Below are positions 5,091 through 11,634 of a DNA stretch of 11,634 bases, piece after piece (positions within the stretch are counted from its first letter, which is position 1; the number at the start of each line of letters is the position of its first letter). The DNA is from Chloroflexota bacterium (lineage in GTDB: Bacteria; Chloroflexota; Anaerolineae; B4-G1; SLSP01): positions 1 through 11,634 of the forward strand of contig JAKJAE010000011.1 in assembly GCA_022707665.1 (NCBI GenBank), written 5' to 3'. Both the position numbers and the translations under genes were made by a program. A model generated the notes under the pieces. That model was not told where the DNA came from. It ran no database searches and was given only the letters and a program-made list of their open reading frames with translations.

Positions 5091-8000
5091 ATGACGATCC
5101 GACGATGGTGGCTCGGGGGGGTAGTCCCAATGCTCGTAGCGCTTGGTCTGGGTCTGGTATGCGCACTCTGGATTCCGCCACATTCTGCCGCCGGTGCCGT
5201 GACGCCGGCGGACGCCACCCAAACGGGACCCTCGACCCCCTGGGTGGCGCCTGAGGTTCTCCGCGACCTGGCTACATCTCGAGAACAACCACTTCACATC
5301 ATTGCACTCCTCGCCACGAATGACATTACCCCGCTTAGCACACTCGCCAACGACCCGGACAGCGACCGGCTGGCCGCACGTACGCGATTCGTCCACGCCC
5401 AACAGCAGGCCTTCGCTGAGGCCCTTGCGCCGTTGCACGAGATGCTTACCGGAGCCGCAGAACGTGGATCGTTGCTCGACCGCGATGAACTGTGGCTCAT
5501 CCATGGCATTGCCCTGACGGCGCGCCCGGACCTCGTCCGCCAATTGATGATGTCACCTGCTATCGCCGAAATCCACCTCGACCACTACCGAGCCTATGTC
5601 GTAGAGCCAGAAGGCCCCGACGGTGATGGCGAAGTAGATGGGAACCGGGCAACCGACAGTGGCGAAGCAACCCCCTCTGCCGTTACCCAGATCATACTGC
5701 CATGGGGTATCGAAAGGATCCAGGCGCCACAAGTCTGGGCCAACCTGGGAATCACGGGCACAGGTGCGGTTGTAGCGGTCGTCGACACTGGCGTAGAGTG
5801 GATGCATCCTGATCTCATCGCGGCTTACAGGGGCACACTTGGCAAAGGGCTCTATGACCATTCAGCATCCTGGTATGACGCTGTCAACGAAGGCGCCTAT
5901 CCGTATGACGACTATGGACACGGCACCCACGTTGCGGGAACGGCCGTCGGCGCTGCAACAGGCGTTGCTCCTGGCGCACGCTGGATCGGGGTCAAAGTCC
6001 TCAACAACGAGGGCTATGGCTACGACTCCTGGATTCTGGGCGGCCTGCAGTGGCTCCTGGCGCCCGGCGGTGATCCATCTCTGGCCCCCGATGTTGTTAA
6101 CGCCTCATGGGGCAATACAAACGGCTATTTGACAGGATTCCTTCCCACCATCGAAGCCCTCGAAGCAGCCGGCATCTTCCCTGTTTTCGCCGCAGGCAAC
6201 TCCGGGCCAACCGTAGGATCGGTCAGCTCACCGGCGAGCAACCTAGGCGTTTTCGCCGTGGGGGCCAGCGACCCCGACGATGAGGTCGCCCCGTTCTCGG
6301 GGCGCGGGCCGTCTCCCTTTGGCGAGGTAAAGCCCGTGGTGGTTGGCCCCGGCGTTGGCATCCTGTCCACCATCCCTGGCGGCATCTACGGGGAGAAAAA
6401 CGGCACCTCGATGGCCACTCCTCATGTGACGGGGCTGGGTGCGCTGATGCGAGCCGTGAGTCCCACAGTATCGGTACAGACTATGGCTGCGCTGATCACG
6501 GGCACGGCCCACCCATTGACCGCAACAGTGCCCAACAACGACAGTGGATGGGGACGCATCGATGCGTACGCTGCCCTGATTGCATTGACCCAGCCGTCGA
6601 CACTGAGGGGTATGGTGAGAAGCACCTCAGGCGGGGGTATCGCCGGCGCCACGATCACGCTACAGGCCGCCGCACCGGGCGCTGTTGGCCCTGTGCTGGA
6701 AACGCAGACCGATGCTTCGGGCGGCTACTTCCTGGCTCTCAGCCCGGGCCAATACTCTATGAGCGTCGCCGCATTCGGCTACACAGGGGAATCGATTCCC
6801 AGGGTGATCGTCCTTCCGGATACCGAAACAACACAGGATATCACGCTGATGCAACTCCCCACCGGCACACTCCGGGGCCGGTTGACCACGGCGGATAGCG
6901 GTGATCCGGTGACCTCCACCGTCGTGGTTCGGGCGCTCGACACGCCAGTATCGGCAAGACCAGACACCGATGGTACCTACACACTCATCCTGCCGGCAGC
7001 AGCCTACACGGTGCAGGTTCGTGGTCTGGGATATCGCGTCGTAACCGAAACGGTGACGGTAACCGCCGGACAGATCGTCGTGTTGGATTTCGCCCTGACG
7101 TCAGCACCCGACCTTTTGCTCGTGGATGAAGGGGCGTGGACCTACAGCAGCCAGATTACCTATTGGCGCAACGCCCTGGACGAACTGCGCTATGCGTACG
7201 ACGAGATCACGGTGAAGGTACCCGGGCGGGATACACCAATAAGCACAACGCTGCAAGCCTACGACGTCGTGTTCTGGTCCTCTCCCAATGGCGCACCCGG
7301 GCTGGTTGGCGCGGGACAGGCTCTGGCGGACTATCTCGATAGTGGCGGAAGGCTCATGGTCAGCGGGCAGGACGTTGGCTATTTCGACGGAGGAGGCCTG
7401 GGCTTCTGGGGCTATATGGAGCCCTATCTCTATGATCGGATGGGTGTCGAATTTGCCAACGAGGAAGACACGGACCTATCGGTCGTGGGTCGGGGACTCT
7501 TTGAGGGGATCGCCCTCGACCTGACCGGTGAGGGCGGCGCCGATAACCAGATGATGCCCGACACTGTAAACGTCCGTGACCCACTACGGGCATCGCCGGT
7601 GTGGCACTACGCCGATGGGGGCACCGCGGGCGTCGCCGCCGATATCTGCGTGCCGCATCGCTCACTCTTCTTCGGGTTCGGATACGAGGCCATCGCCGAC
7701 GTACAGCAACGAACTGATGTCATGCAGCGCAGCATCGACTGGTTGATGACCCGCCCCCTCACCGCAGGTCTCACACTCGCGCAGGCGACCCGTCCGATTC
7801 AGATCGGACGTCCAGGCGAGTCAGTCACCCACGTGCTCAAGGTGCGCCACATCGGCTCAGCCGGTGTGACAGAGACCGTGCGCATCGCCACACACGGCAA
7901 CCAATGGCCAACAGCGGTGCTACCAGAGCAGTTCGAGTTAGCGCCGTGCGCGACGGAGCTGGTGACGGTGACTGTGACAATCCCAGGGGGGATTGGTGTC

Positions 8001-9446
8001 AATGAGACTGACCTCGTGACCATAGCAACCACGTCGACTATGGTCACAGCCCCCGTCACGGTGTCGCTCACGTCCAAGACGCCCGCCCCCGTGCTGCTCG
8101 TCGATGACGATCGCTGGTACCCGGTCGAGGACAGATACAAGGAGGCATTCATCGCCAAAGGTATTCCCTTTGACCTGTGGGATACTCAATCCGGCCAAGG
8201 GGGCACGACAACGACATCCCCGCTGACGACAACGCTTGCCATGTATCCGGTTACCGTCTGGTTCACCGGCTATGACTGGTACGCGCCGGTGACCGATGTG
8301 GAGATACAGCGCCTGATGGCCTATCTGGATGGCGGAGGGCGTCTGCTGCTGAGCTCGCAGGATTTCGTCTACCACCACGAGGGCGAGCCCCTCACCCGTC
8401 GCCTGGGGATATTGGCCGCTGACTGGGCGGATACCACAACTGAGGCGATCGGCGTAAGCGGCCACCCTGCCGGAGGTACATGGGGACCGGTTTCGCTGGA
8501 TTACCCGTTCCCAAACTGGTCTCACACCGTGGAGCCGACGTTCGAGGCCCGCCCCGTGATCCGTGGCCAGCTTGGCCAGCCGGTAGGGATCGCCGCGGGC
8601 TCGATGGCATCCGGCAAGGCGCGGACACTCTTCTATGCGCTGCCGCTGGAAGCACTGCCCCTGGACGCACGCACGAGCGCACTGGCCCATGGCATCGGCT
8701 GGCTTTCACCGCTGGGAGGCAGCGACTGGACGGCCACGCCGGAAACGGTGTCTCCAGGCGACACGGTTACCCTCACGCTGGTGCTACGGAACGATGCACG
8801 GGCTCCCCTGGCGACGCAGATAAGCCATCACATACCCGGCGATTTCGCCGTGAACCCCGGGCACATGCCCCCAAGCATGACCTACGATGGCGATACGGGA
8901 ACCGTGTCATGGATGGGCGTCGTCACGCCTGACGAAGACCTGATGCTGACGTGGCAGGCGACCTGGACCGGCGGGATGCCGGTGGCGTCCAGGCCCACGG
9001 TGACCCTTGCCATTCCGGCATGGGACCTGGCGATGGTCCGTGAAGCACACTTCTACGGGGATGGGGCCGACCTGACGAAGAGCCGGTGGCTTATGCCGGG
9101 CGAGATGCGGGTGGGCACGCCAGTCTCGCTCACGTTCGTCATGGACAACCAAGGCGGGGTAGGTGCAGACCCCGGGGAACTATCGTTGTGGATGATGCGT
9201 GGTGTCGGGCCGATCACTGCCACCCTGCCGCTGACACATGGTGTGGGGCTACCTGTCTGGTCGGGAACAGTCAGCCCTCAAGAGCAACAATTGCTGACCG
9301 TCCCTGTGAGGGGAGGGATCTGGGACACCGCCGTGCGACTGGACGCGCTCATCGACGATGGCGCCGGCAATCGCTGGGAGCGATCGCTATGGGTTACTTT
9401 CGCGCCGTGGCGCGCCTACCTTCCCACGATCATGCGAGGACGGTAG
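5091..9446 (+). CDS. large secreted S8 subtilisin-like serine protease, multidomain
   Basis: A 1451-residue exported protease. Residues 1-36 form a signal peptide (RR, hydrophobic 11-28, cleavage likely near AAGA). Residues 67-170 resemble an I9-type inhibitor propeptide. The S8 catalytic domain (about 200-500) has D232 (VVDTGVEWMHPDL), H277 (GHGTHVAG), oxyanion N370 (AAGNSG) and S440 (NGTSMATPH), all intact. Then come two CarboxypepD_reg-like beta domains (503-590, 592-672), a Rossmann-like GATase1/ThuA-type module (674-890), a beta-sandwich (893-998), a second such module (1000-1205), further beta-sandwich sequence (1211-1430), and the tail WRAYLPTIMRGR. The paired modules share DLLLVDE/VLLVDDD and YLDxGGRLxxSxQD, with no Cys nucleophile. 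An in-frame ATG at 5016 is rejected: AGAGGA four bases before ATG 5091 and the signal peptide support 5091. Likely roles are extracellular protein degradation or surface maturation; the target is unknown. Confidence 0.96.
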   Translation: MTIRRWWLGGVVPMLVALGLGLVCALWIPPHSAAGAVTPADATQTGPSTPWVAPEVLRDLATSREQPLHIIALLATNDITPLSTLANDPDSDRLAARTRFVHAQQQAFAEALAPLHEMLTGAAERGSLLDRDELWLIHGIALTARPDLVRQLMMSPAIAEIHLDHYRAYVVEPEGPDGDGEVDGNRATDSGEATPSAVTQIILPWGIERIQAPQVWANLGITGTGAVVAVVDTGVEWMHPDLIAAYRGTLGKGLYDHSASWYDAVNEGAYPYDDYGHGTHVAGTAVGAATGVAPGARWIGVKVLNNEGYGYDSWILGGLQWLLAPGGDPSLAPDVVNASWGNTNGYLTGFLPTIEALEAAGIFPVFAAGNSGPTVGSVSSPASNLGVFAVGASDPDDEVAPFSGRGPSPFGEVKPVVVGPGVGILSTIPGGIYGEKNGTSMATPHVTGLGALMRAVSPTVSVQTMAALITGTAHPLTATVPNNDSGWGRIDAYAALIALTQPSTLRGMVRSTSGGGIAGATITLQAAAPGAVGPVLETQTDASGGYFLALSPGQYSMSVAAFGYTGESIPRVIVLPDTETTQDITLMQLPTGTLRGRLTTADSGDPVTSTVVVRALDTPVSARPDTDGTYTLILPAAAYTVQVRGLGYRVVTETVTVTAGQIVVLDFALTSAPDLLLVDEGAWTYSSQITYWRNALDELRYAYDEITVKVPGRDTPISTTLQAYDVVFWSSPNGAPGLVGAGQALADYLDSGGRLMVSGQDVGYFDGGGLGFWGYMEPYLYDRMGVEFANEEDTDLSVVGRGLFEGIALDLTGEGGADNQMMPDTVNVRDPLRASPVWHYADGGTAGVAADICVPHRSLFFGFGYEAIADVQQRTDVMQRSIDWLMTRPLTAGLTLAQATRPIQIGRPGESVTHVLKVRHIGSAGVTETVRIATHGNQWPTAVLPEQFELAPCATELVTVTVTIPGGIGVNETDLVTIATTSTMVTAPVTVSLTSKTPAPVLLVDDDRWYPVEDRYKEAFIAKGIPFDLWDTQSGQGGTTTTSPLTTTLAMYPVTVWFTGYDWYAPVTDVEIQRLMAYLDGGGRLLLSSQDFVYHHEGEPLTRRLGILAADWADTTTEAIGVSGHPAGGTWGPVSLDYPFPNWSHTVEPTFEARPVIRGQLGQPVGIAAGSMASGKARTLFYALPLEALPLDARTSALAHGIGWLSPLGGSDWTATPETVSPGDTVTLTLVLRNDARAPLATQISHHIPGDFAVNPGHMPPSMTYDGDTGTVSWMGVVTPDEDLMLTWQATWTGGMPVASRPTVTLAIPAWDLAMVREAHFYGDGADLTKSRWLMPGEMRVGTPVSLTFVMDNQGGVGADPGELSLWMMRGVGPITATLPLTHGVGLPVWSGTVSPQEQQLLTVPVRGGIWDTAVRLDALIDDGAGNRWERSLWVTFAPWRAYLPTIMRGR

Positions 9447-9454
9447 GCACGCCT

Positions 9455-10105
9455 CTAGGACAGCCTGCGGATAACGAGCACGACCTTTCCCTGAACTTGA
9501 ACATCGTCCGCGGCGACGTAGATCGGGCTCATCGTTGGGTTAGCGGGTTGCAGGCGCACCTGCCGGCCCTCATAGTACACCTTCTTCAGGGTGGTCTCCT
9601 CCTCGTTGACCAGCCACACGGCAGCCATCTGGCCGTTCTCAACCCGCTCCTGATGCTTGAGGATCACGGTATCGCCATCGTTGATCAGCGCATCGATCAT
9701 CGAATTGCCCTGAACCCGGAGCGCGAACAGATCTGAAACATCACGGCCGAAGAGGGCGCGGTTGATCTCAATGGTCTCATTCCCCGGGAAAGCCTCGACA
9801 TTGATCGGCACGCCTGCGGCGATGTAGCCCAGGAACGGCACCGCCACGACGTTGTCGTCGTTGACCTCGATCGTCACTTCCTCGGCGACTGGCGCCGTCA
9901 ACTGGATCGCGCGGGACATGGAAGGCTCACGACTGATCAGCCCCCGCTCCTCCAGGCGTTTCAGGTAGTAGGAGATCAAGGACGTCGAGTTGACGCCGAT
10001 AGCATCCCCAATTTCCCGCACGGTGGGGGGAAAGCCATGCTCGGCGACATAGGCCTCGATGACGTCCATCACCTTCTTCTGTCGTTCGGGCAATTCCTTA
10101 GTCAT
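9455..10105 (-). CDS. lexA: LexA repressor (SOS regulator, S24 peptidase)
   Basis: Transcriptional repressor of DNA-damage genes that self-cleaves when stimulated by RecA filaments. In this 216-residue protein the N-terminal winged helix has PTVREIGDAIGVNSTSLISYY (27-47). The cleavage site is A97-G98 (YIAAGVP), and the catalytic dyad is S135 (VQGNSMIDA) with K174 (ETTLKKVYYEG), so autoproteolysis should work. ATG 10105 is chosen over the in-frame ATG at 10156 because AGGGAGGT (10110-10117) lies four bases upstream and family members begin MTK/MxxLxxRQ. The recognition helix NSTSLISYYLKRLE differs from the SSSTVHGHL type of Bacillus, so operator preference may differ. It is convergent with the protease gene, with eight bases between stops, and divergent from the ATP-cone kinase gene. 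It is probably autoregulated through the promoter at 10186-10214. Confidence 0.97.
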   Translation of the reverse strand: MTKELPERQKKVMDVIEAYVAEHGFPPTVREIGDAIGVNSTSLISYYLKRLEERGLISREPSMSRAIQLTAPVAEEVTIEVNDDNVVAVPFLGYIAAGVPINVEAFPGNETIEINRALFGRDVSDLFALRVQGNSMIDALINDGDTVILKHQERVENGQMAAVWLVNEEETTLKKVYYEGRQVRLQPANPTMSPIYVAADDVQVQGKVVLVIRRLS

Positions 10106-10125
10106 CCATACCTCCCTATACACGA

Positions 10126-10143
10126 TCTGGGTTGTCTGGGTTG
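10126..10143. repeat. tandem 9-bp repeat in the lexA leader (distal)
   Basis: Two exact tandem copies of TCTGGGTTG (plus strand), just upstream of the lexA ribosome site. On the lexA-sense strand this reads CAACCCAGA twice. Function unknown; it could be a protein-binding site or a chance duplication. Confidence 0.6.
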
Positions 10144-10157
10144 GACCCGATTCCACA

Positions 10158-10175
10158 ATCCCAAGTATCCCAACT
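10158..10175. repeat. tandem 9-bp repeat near the lexA transcription start
   Basis: Two tandem copies of ATCCCAA[G/C]T (plus strand), reading A[G/C]TTGGGAT on the lexA-sense strand. They lie just downstream of the predicted transcription start near 10179. A third TTGGG occurs at 10182-10186, next to the -10 box. Position is suited to a repressor site. Confidence 0.55.
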
Positions 10176-10185
10176 AACTAACCCA

Positions 10186-10214
10186 ATTATAGTCGCACAT
10201 TTGTTCTATGTCAA
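10186..10214 (-). promoter_or_regulatory. consensus sigma70 promoter of lexA
   Basis: Perfect -35 TTGACA (10209-10214), 17-base spacer, perfect -10 TATAAT (10186-10191) on the minus strand. Transcription should start near 10179, about 74 bases before ATG 10105. Full consensus implies a strong promoter that needs repression. Confidence 0.85.
10194..10207. promoter_or_regulatory. candidate LexA operator (SOS box) in the lexA promoter spacer
   Basis: On the lexA-sense strand AGAACAAATGTGCG fills the spacer between -35 and -10. It matches 11 of 14 positions of the Gram-positive box CGAACATATGTTCG; the core GAAC-N4-GTGC is one base from GAAC-N4-GTTC. Binding there would block RNA polymerase. Caution: this LexA has an atypical recognition helix. 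Confidence 0.5.
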
Positions 10215-10232
10215 GATCCTGACCGAATTCTG

Positions 10233-10261
10233 TGGCGAAGTGGTGGCAGTCGTGATAGAAT
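10233..10261 (+). promoter_or_regulatory. candidate extended -10 promoter of the ATP-cone kinase gene
   Basis: TGATAGAAT (10253-10261) is an extended -10 element (TGn plus TAGAAT, five of six). A weak -35, TGGCGA at 10233-10238, lies 17 bases upstream. The predicted start near 10268 gives a leader of about 40 bases to ATG 10307. Confidence 0.5.
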
Positions 10262-10306
10262 GAATGAAACAGATCTGGCAAAATAGCCACGTGTAGGAGG
10301 CAAACG

Positions 10307-11634
10307 ATGTCCGAGTGTTTGACGCACGTCGTAAAGCGCACCGGAGCTGTCGTGCCTTTCAACCGGGAACGAATCGTCAACGCGATCTACCGGGCCGCCG
10401 TCGCCGTCGGAGGTCGTGACCGGCAGATGGCAGAAGGTCTCGCCGATGAAGTCGTGGCGATTCTCGGCAAGACGTGTATGGGCGACAAGGTCCCTACCGT
10501 CGAGGAGATTCAGGATATCGTGGAGAAAGTCCTGATCGAGCGGGGTCACGCGCGCACTGCCAAGGCGTACATCCTCTACCGCAGAGAACGGGCCATGCGC
10601 CGCGAACGTCGCAGGGAAGTGCGGACACAGCGTGACCCGGAGAATATCCCCTACCGCAAGCTCTGGGAGGTCCTGAACTGGTCAGTCGATCACAACGTTC
10701 ACAACATCTTCCGGCTCAATGAGCGCATCGCCAGGGGGGAGTTTGCCGACATTGTCCGCGAGTCCGACGAGGCCTATGAGAAGGATGTCGACGATGCGCT
10801 CGAGGGTATCCTCCAGCGACGCGAGGCCGTGCGCGTGGTCATCATCGCCGGGCCCTCGTCTTCGTCCAAGACGACGACAACGGCCAAGCTCGAGGAACGT
10901 CTGGAGAAGGCAGGCCTGAGCCTCGTAGCCCTGAACGTCGACCATTACTTCTACGACCTGGACATGCACCCCAAGGATGAGTACGGCGATTACGACTTCG
11001 AGACGCCCCAAGCGCTGGACCTGGCCCTGATAAACGAACACCTCCAGCGCCTCATCGCGGGCGACGAGGTTCTGCTTCCGTATTACGACTTCAGGACGGG
11101 CAAACGCAAGCTCGATGTGACGCCGCTGCGGGTGCGCCCCGACCAGCTGATCCTGATCGACAGCCTACACGGCCTCTATGAGGGCATGACGGCTGCGATC
11201 CCTGACGAGCAGAAATTCCGGCTCTACATTGAGACGCTGTTGCAGATGAAGGGTCCAGACAACCAGTACATCCGGTTCACGGACCTCAGGCTGATGCGGC
11301 GGATGGTGCGCGATGCTCGAGAGCGCGCCTACGACCCGCGTCAAACACTCGAGCACTGGCACTACGTCCGCAGCAGCGAATTACGCCACATCATCCCCTA
11401 CGTCAACACGGCAGATTACGTTATCAACAGCGCTACGCCCTACGAGCTGCCCGTGATGCGCGCCCATCTGTTCTCCCACTTCGCACAGTGGACCCGCGAG
11501 TACAAAGACGATCCCAATCGGATGGACGCCTACCTACGCGCAGAACGCGTACACCATCTGCTCCAGGCGCTGATCCCGATGGAGGACGAGTCCACCATCC
11601 CCGCCACGTCACACGTGCGGGAGTTCATCGGCGG
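10307..11634 (+). CDS. ATP-cone domain plus uridine kinase/phosphoribulokinase-like protein, partial at window edge
   Basis: A two-domain nucleotide-binding protein, 442 codons visible. Residues 6-95 are an ATP-cone (VVKRTGAVVPFNRERIVNAI..., TVEEIQDIVEKVLIERGHARTAKAYILYRRER), the domain that senses ATP/dATP in ribonucleotide reductases and NrdR. After an Arg-rich linker comes a P-loop kinase of the uridine kinase/PRK family: Walker A GPSSSSKT at 182-189, D212-H213 (NVDHYFYD), LPYYDF (257-262), ILIDSLHGLYEG (282-293). The residue before the catalytic lysine K188 is Ser187 rather than the usual Gly. The frame is open at 11634, ending in VREFIGG, which in relatives lies a few residues from the C-terminus, so little is missing. 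AGGAGG (10295-10300), six bases before ATG 10307, supports the start. The phosphorylated substrate (nucleoside or other) is unknown. It is divergent from lexA, sharing a 201-base control region. Confidence 0.92.
   Translation, partial: MSECLTHVVKRTGAVVPFNRERIVNAIYRAAVAVGGRDRQMAEGLADEVVAILGKTCMGDKVPTVEEIQDIVEKVLIERGHARTAKAYILYRRERAMRRERRREVRTQRDPENIPYRKLWEVLNWSVDHNVHNIFRLNERIARGEFADIVRESDEAYEKDVDDALEGILQRREAVRVVIIAGPSSSSKTTTTAKLEERLEKAGLSLVALNVDHYFYDLDMHPKDEYGDYDFETPQALDLALINEHLQRLIAGDEVLLPYYDFRTGKRKLDVTPLRVRPDQLILIDSLHGLYEGMTAAIPDEQKFRLYIETLLQMKGPDNQYIRFTDLRLMRRMVRDARERAYDPRQTLEHWHYVRSSELRHIIPYVNTADYVINSATPYELPVMRAHLFSHFAQWTREYKDDPNRMDAYLRAERVHHLLQALIPMEDESTIPATSHVREFIG

Noticed and set aside
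4926..5543. Minus-strand open frame of 205 codons
   Set aside because: It covers the divergent promoter region and the antisense of the protease N-terminus; no domain, and it conflicts with the signal peptide and propeptide coding.
9086..9736. Plus-strand open frame of 216 codons spanning the protease end and the lexA 3' end
   Set aside because: Out of frame with the protease and antisense to lexA, both of which are well supported.

Overview
The window looks like a housekeeping-plus-secretion stretch of a GC-rich bacterium, most likely a member of the Chloroflexota (Anaerolineae-like). That placement is an inference from protein style: an ATP-cone/uridine-kinase fusion, a 'NifH-like' alpha/alpha-toroid protein, a LexA with a Ser-Tyr-Tyr recognition helix, and a huge secreted subtilase ending in a YLPxxMR-type tail. 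There is no rRNA, tRNA, CRISPR array, transposase or phage gene. Coding density is very high, and the longest gene-free stretches are two divergent promoter regions of about 200 bases.

Left block (1-4882, all on the minus strand, read right to left). Two stand-alone CheY-like receiver proteins (starting GTG and TTG) lie behind a good sigma70-type promoter. After a 101-base gap with an 8-bp stem-loop come five closely packed genes: a CinA-type MoaB-fold protein, an adenosine-specific kinase-like protein, an alpha/alpha-toroid protein, a Nudix hydrolase and an HD-domain phosphohydrolase. The last three overlap or abut (Nudix and HD share GTGA), which indicates one operon with a leaning toward nucleotide metabolism or clean-up. 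The HD gene has no in-frame stop before the window edge, and its 3' end carries two copies of a palindromic repeat.

Middle (5091-9446, plus strand). One 1451-residue secreted S8 protease has a signal peptide, an I9-like propeptide, an intact Asp/His/Ser triad, two CarboxypepD_reg-like repeats, a duplicated module (Rossmann-like GATase1-type domain plus beta-sandwich), and the C-terminal YLPTIMRGR tail.

Right block. lexA (minus strand) ends 8 bases from the protease stop and is driven by a perfect TTGACA-N17-TATAAT promoter. Its spacer contains a near-match to the Gram-positive SOS box, and its leader carries two tandem 9-bp repeats. Divergent to lexA is an ATP-cone plus uridine-kinase-like protein that runs off the right edge within a few residues of its expected C-terminus. 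The strongest candidates for something new are the modular protease with its tail, the lexA control region, and the palindromic repeat that seems to have replaced the HD gene's stop.
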